DNA of 64,000 nucleotides from the NCBI RefSeq assembly GCF_024139115.2, contig NC_085140.1, forward strand, positions 25,327,956 through 25,391,955, given 5' to 3'. Position 1 is the stretch's first letter, and the number at the start of each line of letters is the position of its first letter. Below the pieces are notes generated by a model that worked only from the letters and a program-made list of their open reading frames with translations, ran no database searches and had not been told where the DNA came from. This DNA is from Armigeres subalbatus. Taxonomy: Eukaryota > Arthropoda > Insecta > Diptera > Culicidae. A program made the translations under genes and the position numbers. Shown here piece by piece: positions 10,472 through 21,895 of the stretch.

Positions 10472-12505
10472 GATTTTGATTTGATTTTGATTTGATTTTG
10501 ATTTAATTTTGATTTGATTTTGATTTGATTTTGATTTGATTTTGATTTGATTTTGATTTGATTTTGATTTGATTTTGATTTGATTTTGATTTGATTTTGA
10601 TTTGATTTTGATTTGATTTTGATTTGATTTTGATTTGATTTTGATTTGATTTTGATTTGATTTTGATTTGATTTTGATTTGATTTTGATTTGATTTGATT
10701 TTGATTTGATTTTGATTTGATTTTGATTTGATTTTGATTTGATTTTGATTTGATTTTGATTTGATTTTGATTTGATTTTGATTTGATTTTGATTTGGGTT
10801 TGGTTTGATTTGATTTTGATTTGATTTTGATTTGATTTTGATTTGATTTTGATTTGATTTTGATTTGATTTTGATTTGATTTTGATTTGATTTTGATTTG
10901 ATTTTGATTTGATTTTGATTTGATTTTGATTTGATTTTGATTGATTTGATTTTGATTTGATTTTGATTTGATTTTGATTTGATTTTGATTTGATTTTGAT
11001 TTGATTTTGATTTGATTTTGATTTGATTTTGATTTGATTTTGATTTGATTTTGATTTGATTTTGATTTGATTTTGATTTGATTTTGATTTGATTTTGATT
11101 TGATTTTGATTTGATTTTGATTTGATTTTGATTTGATTTTGATTTGATTTTGATTTGATTTTGATTTGATTTTGATTTGATTTTGATTTGATTTTGATTT
11201 GATTTTGATTTGATTTTGATTTGATTTTGATTTGATTTTGATTTGATTTTGATTTGATTTGATTTGATTTTGATTTGATTTTGATTTGATTTTGATTTGA
11301 TTTTGATTTGATTTTGATTTGATTTTGATTTGATTTTGATTTGATTTTGATTTGATTTTGATTTGATTTTGATTTGATTTTGATTTGATTTTGATTTGAT
11401 TTTGATTTGATTTTGATTTGATTTTGATTTGATTTTGATTTGATTTTGATTTGATTTTGATTTGATTTTGATTTGATTTTGATTTGATTTTGATTTGATT
11501 TTGATTTGATTTTGATTTGATTTTGATTTGATTTTGATTTGATTTTGATTTGATTGATTTTGATTTGATTTTGATTTGATTTTGATTTGATTTTGATTTG
11601 ATTTTGATTTGATTTTGATTTGATTTTGATTTGATTTTGATTTGATTTTGATTTGATTTTGATTTGATTTTGATTTGATTTTGATTTGATTTTGATTTGA
11701 TTTTGATTTGATTTTGATTTGATTTTGATTTGATTTTGATTTGATTTTGATTTGATTTTGATTCGATATTGATTTGATTTTGATTTGATTTTGATTTGAT
11801 TTTGATTTGATTTTGATTTGATTTTGATTTGATTTTGATTTGATTTTGATTTGATTTTGATTTGATTTTGATTTGATTTTGATTTGATTTTGATTTGATT
11901 TTGATTTGATTTTGATTTGATTTTGATTTGATTTTGATTTGATTTTGATTTGATTTTGATTTGATTTTGATTTGATTTTGATTTGATTTTGATTTGATTT
12001 TGATTTGATTTTGATTTGATTTTGATTTGATTTTGATTTGATTTTGATTTGATTTTGATTTGATTTTGATTTGATTTTGATTTGATTTTGATTTGATTTT
12101 GATTTGATTTTGATTTGATTTTGATTTGATTTTGATTTGATTTTGATTTGATTTTGATTTGATTTTGATTTGATTTTGATTTGATTTGGATTGGATTTGG
12201 ATTTGATTTGATTTGATTTTGATTTTGATTTGATTTTGATTTGATTTTGATTTGATTTTGATTTTGATTTTGATTTGATTTTGATTTGATTTTGATTTGA
12301 TTTGATTTTGATTTGATTTTGATTTGATTTTGATTTGATTTGATTTGATTTGATTTGATTTGATTTGATTTTGATTTGATTTTGATTTGATTTTGATTTG
12401 ATTTTGATTTGATTTTGATTTGATTTTGATTTGATTTTGATTTGATTTTGATTTGATTTTGATTTGATTTTGATTTGATTTTGATTTGATTTTGATTTGA
12501 TTTTG
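10472..12505 (+). repeat. Satellite block A: 11-bp unit GATTTTGATTT
   Basis: About 185 head-to-tail copies of an 11-bp unit. Variants include short GATTT pentamer runs (11257-11275, 12335-12370), an isolated GGGTTTGG patch at 10796-10806 and a patch of block-B-like GGATT at 12186-12203. One C was seen on the plus strand (11764). The minus strand stays open because the unit permutes through NQNQIKIKSKS without a stop; the plus strand has TGA stops. Non-coding. Confidence 0.95.
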
Positions 12506-12650
12506 ATTGGATTTGGATTGGATTTGGATTGGATTTGGATTGGATTTGGATTGGATTTGGATTGGATTTGGATTGGATTTGGATTGGATTTGGATTGGAT
12601 TTGGATTGGATTTGGATTGGATTTGGATTGGATTTGGATTGGATTGGATT
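12506..12650 (+). repeat. Satellite block B: 11-bp unit GGATTTGGATT
   Basis: About 13 copies of an 11-bp unit. Aligned as TTTGGATTGGA it differs from block A (TTTTGATTTGA) by two T-to-G changes, and from the 10-bp unit of block C (TTTGGATTGG) by one extra A. Both junctions are abrupt. It is therefore intermediate in sequence as well as in position. Confidence 0.93.
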
Positions 12651-15600
12651 GGTTTGGTTGGTTTGGATTGGTTTGGATTGGTTTGGATTGGTTTGGATTG
12701 GTTTGGATTGGTTTGGATTGGTTTGGATTGGTTTGGATTGGTTTGGATTGGTTTGGATTGGTTTGGATTGGTTTGGATTGGTTTGGATTGGTTTGGTTGG
12801 TTTGGATTGGTTTGGATTGGTTTGGATTGGTTTGGATTGGTTTGGATTGGTTTGGATTGGTTTGGATTGGTTTGGATTGGTTTGGTTGGTTTGGATTGGT
12901 TTGGTTGGTTTGGATTGGTTTGGATTGGTTTGGATTGGTTTGGATTGGTTTGGATTGGATTGGATTGGATTGGGTTGGTTTGGATTGGTTTGGTTGGATT
13001 GGTTGGATTGGTTTGGATTGGTTTGGATTGGTTGGATTGGTTTGGATTGGTTTGGATTGGTTTGGATTGGTTTGGATTGGTTTGGATTGGTTGGATTGGT
13101 TTGGATTGGTTTGGATTGGTTTGGATTGGTTTGGATTGGTTTGGATTGGTTTGGATTGGTTTGGTTGGTTTGGATTGGTTTGGATTGGTTTGGATTGGTT
13201 TGGTTGGTTTGGATTGGTTTGGATTGGTTTGGATTGGTTTGGTTGGTTTGGATTGGTTTGGATTGGTTTGGATTGGTTTGGATTGGTTTGGTTGGTTTGG
13301 ATTGGTTTGGATTGGTTTGGTTGGTTTGGATTGGTTTGGATTGGTTTGGATTGGTTTGGATTGGTTTGGATTGGTTTGGTTGGTTTGGATTGGTTTGGAT
13401 TGGTTTGGATTGGTTTGGTTTGGTTTGGATTGGTTTGGTTGGTTGGTTTGGATTGGTTTGGATTGGTTTGGATTGGTTTGGATTGGTTTGGATTGGTTTG
13501 GTTGGTTTGGTTTGGATTTGGATTGGTTTGGATTGGTTTGGATTGGTTTGGATTGGTTTGGATTGGTTTGGATTGGTTTGGATTGGTTTGGATTGGTTTG
13601 GATTGGTTTGGATTGGTTTGGATTGGTTTGGATTGGTTTGGATTGGTTTGGTTGGTTTGGATTGGTTTGGATTGGTTTGGATTGGTTTGGATTGGTTTGG
13701 TTGGTTTGGATTGGTTTGGATTGGTTGGATTGGTTTGGATTGGTTTGGATTGGTTGGATTGGTTTGGATTGGTTTGGTTGGTTTGGTTGGTTTGGATTGG
13801 TTTGGTTGGTTTGGATTGGTTTGGATTGGTTTGGATTGGTTTGGTTGGTTTGGTTGGTTTGGATTGGTTTGGATTGGTTTGGATTGGTTTGGATTGGTTT
13901 GGATTGGTTTGGATTGGTTTGGTTGGTTTGGATTGGTTTGGATTGGTTTGGATTGGTTTGGATTGGTTTGGATTGGTTTGGATTGGTTTGGATTGGTTTG
14001 GATTGGATTGGTTTGGATTGGTTGGATTGGTTTGGATTGGTTTGGATTGGTTTGGATTGGTTTGGATTGGTTTGGATTGGTTTGGATTGGTTTGGATTGG
14101 TTTGGATTGGTTTGGATTGGTTTGGATTGGTTTGGATTGGTTTGGATTGGTTTGGTTGGTTTGGTTGGTTTGGTTGGTTTGGATTGGTTTGGATTGGTTT
14201 GGATTGGTTTGGATTGGTTTGGATTGGTTTGGATTGGTTTGGTTGGTTTGGATTGGTTTGGATTGGTTTGGTTGGTTTGGATTGGTTTGGATTGGTTTGG
14301 TTGGTTGGTTTGGTTGGTTTGGATTGGTTTGGATTGGTTTGGATTGGTTTGGATTGGTTTGGATTGGTTTGGATTGGTTTGGATTGGTTTGGTTGGTTTG
14401 GATTGGTTTGGATTGGTTTGGATTGGTTTGGATTGGTTTGGATTGGTTTGGATTGGTTTGGATTGGTTTGGATTGGTTTGGATTGGTTTGGATTGGTTTG
14501 GATTGGTTTGGTTGGTTTGGATTGGATTTGGATTGGTTTGGATTGGTTTGGTTGGTTTGGATTGGTTTGGATTGGTTTGGTTGGTTTGGTTGGTTTGGAT
14601 TGGTTTGGATTGGTTTGGATTGGTTTGGTTGGTTTGGATTGGTTGGATTGGTTTGGATTGGTTTGGATTGGTTTGGATTGGTTTGGATTGGTTTGGATTG
14701 GTTTGGATTGGTTTGGTTGGTTTGGATTGGTTTGGTTGGTTTGGATTGGTTTGGATTGGTTTGGATTGGTTTGGATTGGTTTGGTTGGTTTGGATTGGTT
14801 TGGATTGGTTTGGATTGGTTTGGATTGGTTTGGATTGGTTTGGTTGGTTTGGATTGGTTTGGATTGGTTTGGATTGGTTTGGATTGGTTTGGATTGGTTT
14901 GGATTGGTTTGGTTGGATTGGTTTGGATTGGTTTGGTTGGTTTGGATTGGTTTGGATTGGTTTGGTTGGTTTGGATTGGTTTGGATTGGTTTGGATTGGT
15001 TTGGATTGGTTTGGATTGGTTTGGATTGGTTTGGATTGGTTTGGATTGGTTTGGATTGGTTTGGATTGGTTTGGATTGGTTTGGATTGGTTTGGATTGGT
15101 TTGGATTGGTTTGGATTGGTTTGGATTGGTTTGGATTGGTTTGGATTGGTTTGGATTGGATTGGTTTGGATTGGTTTGGATTGGTTTGGTTGGTTTGGAT
15201 TGGTTTGGATTGGTTTGGATTGGTTTGGATTGGATGTGGTTGGTTTGGATTGGATGTGGATTGGTTTGGTTGGTTTGGATTGGTTTGGTTGGTTTGGTTG
15301 GTTTGGATTGGTTTGGATTGGTTTGGATTGGTTTGGATTGGTTTGGATTGGTTTGGTTGGTTTGGATTGGTTTGGATTGGTTTGGATTGGTTTGGATTGG
15401 TTGGATTGGTTTGGATTGGTTTGGATTGGTTTGGATTGGTTTGGATTGGTTTGGTTGGTTTGGATTGGTTTGGATTGGTTTGGATTGGTTTGGATTGGTT
15501 TGGATTGGTTTGGATTGGTTTGGATTGGTTTGGTTGGTTTGGATTGGTTTGGATTGGTTTGGATTGGTTTGGATTGGTTTGGATTGGATTTGGATTGGTT

Positions 15601-17048
15601 TGGATTGGTTTGGATTGGTTTGGATTGGTTTGGATTGGTTTGGATTGGTTTGGATTGGTTTGGTTGGTTTGGATTGGTTGGTTTGGTTGGTTTGGATTGG
15701 TTTGGTTTGGTTTGGATTGGTTTGGATTGGTTTGGATTGGTTTGGATTGGTTTGGTTGGTTTGGATTGGTTTGGATTGGTTTGGATTGGTTTGGATTGGT
15801 TTGGATTGGTTTGGATTGGTTTGGTTGGTTTGGATTGGTTTGGATTGGTTTGGATTGGTTTGGTTGGTTTGGATTGGTTTGGATTGGTTTGGATTGGTTT
15901 GGATTGGTTTGGATTGGTTTGGTTGGTTTGGATTGGTTTGGATTGGTTTGGATTGGTTTGGATTGGTTTGGATTGGATGTGGATTGGTTTGGATTGGATG
16001 TGGATTGGTTTGGATTGGTTTGGATTGGTTTGGATTGGTTTGGATTGGTTTGGATTGGTTTGGATTGGTTTGGATTGGTTTGGATTGGTTTGGATTGGTT
16101 TGGATTGGTTTGGATTGGTTTGGTTGGTTTGGTTTGGTTTGGATTGGTTTGGATTGGTTTGGATTGGTTTGGTTGGTTTGGATTGGTTTGGATTGGTTTG
16201 GATTGGTTTGGATTGGTTTGGATTGGTTTGGATTGGTTTGGATTGGTTTGGATTGGTTTGGATTGGTTTGGATTGGTTTGGTTGGATTTGGTTGGTTTGG
16301 ATTGGTTTGGATTGGTTTGGATTGGTTTGGATTGGTTTGGATTGGTTTGGATTGGATATGGATTGGATGTGGATTGGTTTGGATTGCGTTTGGTTTGGTT
16401 TGGATTGGTTTGGTTTGGATTGGTTTGGTTTGGATTGGTTTGGATTGGTTTGGATTGGTTTGGATTGGTTTGGATTGGTTTGGATTGGTTTGGATTGGTT
16501 TGGATTGGTTTGGATTGGTTTGGATTGGTTTGGATTGGTTTGGATTGGTTTGGATTGGTTTGGATTGGTTTGGATTGGTTTGGATTGGTTTGGATTGGTT
16601 TGGATTGGTTTGGATTGGTTTGGATTGGTTTGGATTGGTTTGGATTGGTTTGGATTGGTTTGGATTGGTTTGGTTGGTTTGGATTGGTTTGATTGGTTTG
16701 GATTGGTTTGGATTGGTTTGGATTGGTTTGGATTGGTTTGGATTGGTTTGGATTGGTTTGGATTGGTTTGGATTGGTTTGGATTGGTTTGGATTGGTTTG
16801 GATTGGTTGGTTTGGATTGGTTTGGATTGGTTTGGATTGGTTTGGATTGGTTTGGATTGGTTTGGATTGGTTTGGATTGGTTTGGATTGGTTTGGATTGG
16901 TTTGGATTGGTTTGGATTGGATTTGGATTGGTTTTGATTGGTTTGGATTGGATTTGGTTTGGTTGGATTGGTTTGGATTGGTTTGGATTAGATTCGATTT
17001 TGTTTTGGATTGGATTTGAATTAGATGTAGATTGGATTCGATATAGAT
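12651..17048 (+). repeat. Satellite block C: 10-bp unit GGTTTGGATT
   Basis: About 430 copies of a 10-bp unit, interrupted by 9-bp GGTTTGGTT units, extra GGATT steps, and rare GGATGTGG or GGATATGG variants near 15232, 15252, 15975, 15996, 16354 and 16365. From about 16920 the array degrades. One C was seen inside the array proper (16387). All plus frames and one minus frame are open because 30 bp (three units) contain no stop; the minus translation is NPNQSKPIQT repeated. Length changes of 1 bp inside the array show that no frame is kept by selection. GG every 5 bp on the plus strand gives potential for two-tier G-quadruplexes. Confidence 0.95.
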
Positions 17049-17180
17049 AAAACCTGTAAACGACATTGATTGGACCCCATGGTTTATATATTTTTTAAAT
17101 CAATTTTCGTGTTCATTCACTGAATTGTTTCAAATTATTCGTTATCAATCCTAAAATTATACTCAAATTTTAATAAAAAT

Positions 17181-17222
17181 TTGGATAGGTTTGGAATGAT
17201 TTGGATGGGATTGGGCTGGATT
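17181..17222 (+). repeat. Degenerate outlier of the GGATT/GGTTT satellite
   Basis: TTGGATAGGTTTGGAATGAT and the following GGGATTGGGCTGGATT resemble degraded block-C units, separated from the array by about 130 bp of ordinary AT-rich sequence. Confidence 0.5.
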
Positions 17223-17544
17223 CATGTTTAATCTGTTAATCAAGCGAGTTTCGGGAGGTTAAATCCATTTTGAATTTTACAAATTGTAGAAAATTTATTT
17301 TAACGACACCACAAAATGCAAGAAAATTTCGGAAAACTGAAATGTTTCAATTCATTCTTTACAAATCCTAAAATTTATATCAAATTGTTAGAAAAAATAT
17401 TGCTCTAATATTGCCTTTTGAATTGAATAATATTGAATCTTTTACGGAAGTTACCACGAGATTACTTTTCAAAACCTCACACGTTTACATCGCCAAAGAT
17501 TATGTTTGAGAGCTTTGACCAGATAAGCACATTGAGTGTTCCTA
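17223..17544. other. AT-rich intergenic DNA, nothing recognised
   Basis: No supported feature. Confidence 0.4.
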
Positions 17545-17907
17545 CTAATTGGCATCGTTATCTGGCGGCGCATTGGGCGACCTGTGCAGAAATTCTCGGA
17601 ACTGTTTTTCCCGCCGTTTATCAGCCGTTCCATTCATGAGCGTATTGCTTCGACGCCGGTTATCACATGAACTGTCCTGTTTTGCAATGATCGTCTGCGT
17701 GGCGTCGTTGTCGCTGTCGTCGGAACTGCTTATGAGTGGCTTATCGAACCGAACGTGTGCCCGTGCCCATGGACAGATTAAAAGCGATAGCGGCGAAATG
17801 TGTTTAACTGGCGACCGATGTCTGCCTGGGATATTTATTTTACCAATGATTGAGAAATTATCAGAACCTGCCACTGGAATAATTTCGCAAATATAGAAAG
17901 AGTTCAA
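17545..17907 (-). CDS. Unrecognised minus-strand ORF, possible C-terminal exon
   Basis: The minus-strand frame has protein-like composition in its second half: an acidic Ser patch (SSSDDSDND, about residues 60-68), then a basic hydrophilic tail with DNRRRSN, ADKRREKQFREF and RSPNAPPDN before the stop. GC content is higher than in the flanks. No family is recognised and no start or splice acceptor is established. The plus strand is also open over much of the same stretch, so coding on either strand is unproven. If real, it is more likely a terminal exon than a whole gene. Confidence 0.28.
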   Translation of the reverse strand: MNSFYICEIIPVAGSDNFSIIGKINIPGRHRSPVKHISPLSLLICPWARAHVRFDKPLISSSDDSDNDATQTIIAKQDSSCDNRRRSNTLMNGTADKRREKQFREFLHRSPNAPPDNDAN

Positions 17908-19702
17908 GTGCTTTATTGATGGTATGCTGGTGCCGCACAGACATTAGCGGACATTTTTTTTTCTAAAGCGGTGTGATATGATTTAAATTCTGGTTCAGGG
18001 TTAAACACGCGAAGATCAGCAGCTTAGCTGAAATTACTGACTCATTTTCTTTATAAGATCATCATTTTATAGGAGTTATGTTATGCTCTGGAAACCTGGC
18101 TGAAAAACTGTCACCGTGAAATTAGAAAATTAAGCAAGTCTGATTTGAATTCCATTCCAAGCTAACTCCTAATAGATACTAATCAATGGTGTTCGGTGCT
18201 TAGGTAAGGCGTAAAGAAGAAGTTTTACCACCATTTTGCGACAAATACTACGAAACATATCACGAGTGAGACAAAAATAATGTTAGTTGAGATTTCATAA
18301 TTGTTTGATATGCTTCTATCAAAATCAGCTTTTGAAAAAGTGTTGTAAAACGATTGTCGTAGTACAAGTTTTTTTTTCAATTGGATTATTGGAAAACTTT
18401 CAACTTCCTTCTTCCGGTGGTTTTCATTATCAAACCAGTCGTACTGAAGATGGATTGATAAAAGGTAGCCAATGCCAATTTTAATTTCTTTTAACTCAAA
18501 GCTAATTAAATACCAATTTGATTTGTATGGAAGCAAAAGCGATTCAAGTTCGCTCGTTTTCCTGCAAGGAATATATGTCACGCCCATGTGACGCGGCTAA
18601 ATTCTAATCCTTATCTTATCCTAACCGGTATCAATTGCATTTCGTTCTAATGGAATTCTAATTACAAATTGCAGTTTTGTTGGTCATGTTATATATCAAG
18701 TTTAACGACCTTGTGGCCTCATCCAGAGAATTAGTCATATTAATGAATTGTTTACCGATATCGCTTCAATAACTCAGCAGAATGTCATCGCTATAAAGAG
18801 GTATTTGAAATCCACAACCAGAGTAATCCAGATCAGCAGAAAATATCCATATTGATTCCAAAGTATGTAAGAAATAGGACAAAAATGCTCTATAGTTTCC
18901 ATTATTCTTAACAATCGATTTGTGTCACGTTTTTAGTTTTCCTTGACATAAATTCATTCTACGGACACGTGGCTCTCGCTATATATCTTGAATCTGTCCT
19001 TAATTATGTTAAAAAGTCGGCTCTGTTTTTGTTTTACCTCAAATAAGCTAATTTAGTTTACACAAGAAATTAAATTGCATAATTGAAACAGAAGCATGTA
19101 TTAGTGGCGGTGTATTCAGTTTTAGTTCAACGCTATTTCGGTTATTGACAGAGCATCGCACACTAAGCCAAACACAAATTTAATTAAAAGTGTGAATTGC
19201 TCACATTCAGAAGTGCAAATTAGTTACCAATCGAATTTCAATGTGGAATCGGCGGCTATCACTGGGTGAACCAGATCTCTGCCAGGCTATCGAAAGCGGA
19301 TTGAAGTATGAGAAAATTCAAGCCAACCTTTTGAAACGGGTCGAATTGCCTAATGGGAACAAACCAATTTTTTTTTCACAGATAGCAAAAATGAACTCAC
19401 ACAATTTGATGATAGGCGAACTGTTCCGTTCTCCATTTCACTGAGCATATTGGGTAAAAGTTCCAATAGTCGTGGGTTTAATTAACAAATAAAACACAGT
19501 AACCCAAATTGCCGATCAATTAGTTGTCATAACACGATTGATACAAAAACAACATTGGAATTCCATTTAAACTGGTAAAGTATCTTTAAAATACATTATT
19601 TTTTTCTCTCCCTTGCGCCAATAGTTGGAGGATTTCAGGTACAATTAGAGCATTCTTTGTATAAAATTGAAATAATGAGCTTTCGCATATACTCTCAAGG
19701 TA
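17908..19702. other. Intergenic DNA without supported genes
   Basis: Frames at 18225-18587 (minus) and 19241-19444 (plus) exist, but neither has recognisable motifs; the former ends in a hydrophobic stretch typical of AT-rich noise. Nothing further is supported. Confidence 0.4.
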
Positions 19703-19715
19703 AGGAAAATGAAAT

Positions 19716-19970
19716 TCTTCTTCTTCAATGGCTCTACACTCCAACTGGAACTTGGCCTGCTTTTCAATTTAGAGTTCTATTAGCATTTCCTTAGTTATTA
19801 ATTGAAAAGCTTTTCTATGCCTGCCATTGCATGAGTATGTAATCTTGTGTGGCAAATGGTGGCTTGTGTGGCAAATTTCCCACTCGAAAACATCCTATAC
19901 CGGACTAAGAATCGAACTCGCCATCTTCGGATTGGGAATCCTACGCCTTTGCTTGCAAGGCTATAATTGG
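19716..19970 (-). mobile_element. tRNA-related SINE (second family), full insertion
   Basis: On the plus strand it begins TTCTTCTTCAATGG and ends at a GCAAGGCTATAATTGG head, so the element reads on the minus strand. It contains GAAAACATCCTA and a B-box-like TTCGATTCTTA. A perfect 13-bp TSD, AGGAAAATGAAAT, flanks it (19703-19715 and 19971-19983). Related pieces lie at 563-710, 50955-51130 and 52165-52195. Confidence 0.82.
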
Positions 19971-19983
19971 AGGAAAATGAAAT

Positions 19984-20398
19984 ATAGATTTGAAATAATC
20001 TCATCGCGATTCATAAAGAAATATAGCACCAATTTTGTTGCTTTCTTTTGCTAATTTGCGTGTTCACTGCTGAAAAAATCACAAAAATAAGAAACAAGTC
20101 AAATTTCTTTTAATTGCTTTGTTTTTCATGGGATGAGCATCGGAACTATGAGATGAAATCCAAGAGCAGTAACCATATATGTCAACAACAATGAGAATTA
20201 TAATAAACCATTTTTGACATAAAGTTTCGCTGAGCTCGTCAATAAATATAGCTTTCACTCATCTAAGTTTCAATGTTTACTGAAACTAGGGAGGTTTTTG
20301 ACATTCCATTGAAGTTAAGTCTATCACTTGAATTCCGATTCTTTGCTGTTATTTTTTATCATGTGAAAAAAAAACATGTTTGAAATTGATTGCCTAGC
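19984..20398. other. AT-rich intergenic DNA, nothing recognised
   Basis: No supported feature. Confidence 0.4.
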
Positions 20399-20400
20399 TA

Positions 20401-21688
20401 CCCGAGCAAAAATGAATAACTAATTGATAACAAATTCTATTATCCGGTTATCGAACATATTGATAACTGAACTTGTTATCATTTTGGCTGAATTAACAGC
20501 CAACATAACAAAAATGATACCAGAAATTTGTTCCTGGAATAACTACCTGAAAACAAATTAGGTTATCACTGATATCAAATTGATAACACATTTTGTTATA
20601 CATGTTATTCACTCAAATAACTAATTTAGTTATTATTTAGTTATCAGCCATCTCTGTTTTATCGACAAAAATAGTCAAATCTTCTTTACCGACTTCGTTA
20701 TGCATTGAAAAAAATGTTGGCATTCTCTGGGATTCGAACTCGAATCGAATGATTGTACGGCGTCGTCTCTAGGCACTCACCTATTTACGCTTTCTTGAGG
20801 AGCAGGAGAGAAGAGCACTACGCTTTCTACGATCTTGCATTTATTGAAGACTATTTATAATCAGGGGCCCTAAATGTACGGAAAAGGTTGATTTTGGTAC
20901 ATTAGGTTATGTGGGAGCCCGGGGCCATGGCCACTCGGAATTAGGATTCGTATGAAAATGTCGTATGGGTACCTAGTCCACAACGCGCATTTTTACTTAC
21001 AATGTCTGCCGGGTCGACTAGTTGAACATATTTTTTGGGCTACTGCGATGGTCCATTCCAACACCTTCCAAAGGATTTTCTATTTCACATCTCGATATTC
21101 TCGATGCAGATGATCTTGCTCGATTGCGTTCAAAACTAGGTTTATCGACTAAAGTGCGAGCATGATTGTTTTCTCCACAACACACCAGATCGTTGAAATT
21201 TCTTGATTATCCGACATTTCAACTTTTGTGGTAATTCCTTTGTTGACAGAGAAATAAACAAATCAGTAGATATCGTTAGTAACGAGGAAAATCACAGTAA
21301 TTTTTTCAAGGCTTCTACAGATCTGGCATTCATCGCTCCAAACCACCACGTGTCGGTCAAATTTTCAAAATTATCAAAGTAGCTTTTTTGCTACAGGTAT
21401 GTTTTTTAGGCGACTATCTGGCGCTTATTTTTGGTTGCATCGAAAAATAAGCGAATGAGTATATTTTTTATGCGCTGTACAATATGTTTGAAAGAATAGA
21501 ATGCTTAGCACGATATCTGAACGACGCGAAATTTAGAAGAAAATACCAAATTTGTATTGATAATACATTTTGTTATTATTCAGTTATCAGATAATCACAC
21601 GATTGATAACTAAATATCAAGATGATAATAAGGATAACTAATCCTGTTATCAGTTTGATATCATTTCAGTTATCTGCCTTTGCTCGGG
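20401..21688. mobile_element. 1.29-kb TIR element with subterminal GATAAC repeats, TA-flanked
   Basis: The ends are CCCGAGCAAA (20401) and TTTGCTCGGG (to 21688), with TA on both outer sides. For about 250 bp inside the left end and 150 bp inside the right end there are many GATAAC or GTTATC hexamers in both orientations, as expected of transposase-binding subterminal repeats. Bases 20735-20790 contain, on the minus strand, a B-box-like AGTTCGAATCCC in a tRNA-like context. No transposase frame remains, so it is non-autonomous. Confidence 0.75.
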
Positions 21689-21690
21689 TA

Positions 21691-21895
21691 CTTGTCATAA
21701 GACGAGTTTGTACAATCCCATTGAATTCCACCACTTAATTGTATCTTGACAGATACGTATTTCGACGTGTCGACTTGTCGAGTCAAGTACGAGACACTGT
21801 AGACGGCCTTACTGTTGAGGTCGAAATACGTATCTGTCAAGATACAATTAAGTGGTGGAATTCAATGGGATTGTACAAACTCGTCTTATGACAAG
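21691..21895. mobile_element. Perfect palindromic (foldback) element
   Basis: The left arm (21691-21766) and right arm (21820-21895) are 76 bp each and, read base by base, exact reverse complements. The spacer is 53 bp. The element abuts the right TA of the preceding TIR element with no gap. It contains GTCGAAATACGTATCTGTCA at the inner arm end. Non-coding; a strong hairpin in DNA or RNA. Confidence 0.9.

Noticed and set aside
10472..17048. Telomeric repeat
   Set aside because: The units are not TTAGG, Diptera lack TTAGG telomeres, and the array is internal with ordinary DNA on both sides.
10503..17066. A 2187-codon minus frame and plus frames of 1387-1517 codons
   Set aside because: They are translations of 10- and 11-bp tandem units that contain no stop in the relevant frames. 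Single-base length changes in the array are not compensated, several frames are open at once, and nothing outside the repeat continues them.
18225..18587. 120-codon minus frame with hydrophobic C-terminus
   Set aside because: AT-rich composition, no family motif and no splice or promoter context.
20735..20790. tRNA gene on the minus strand
   Set aside because: A B-box-like motif is present, but I could not form acceptor and anticodon stems; it is part of a TIR element.
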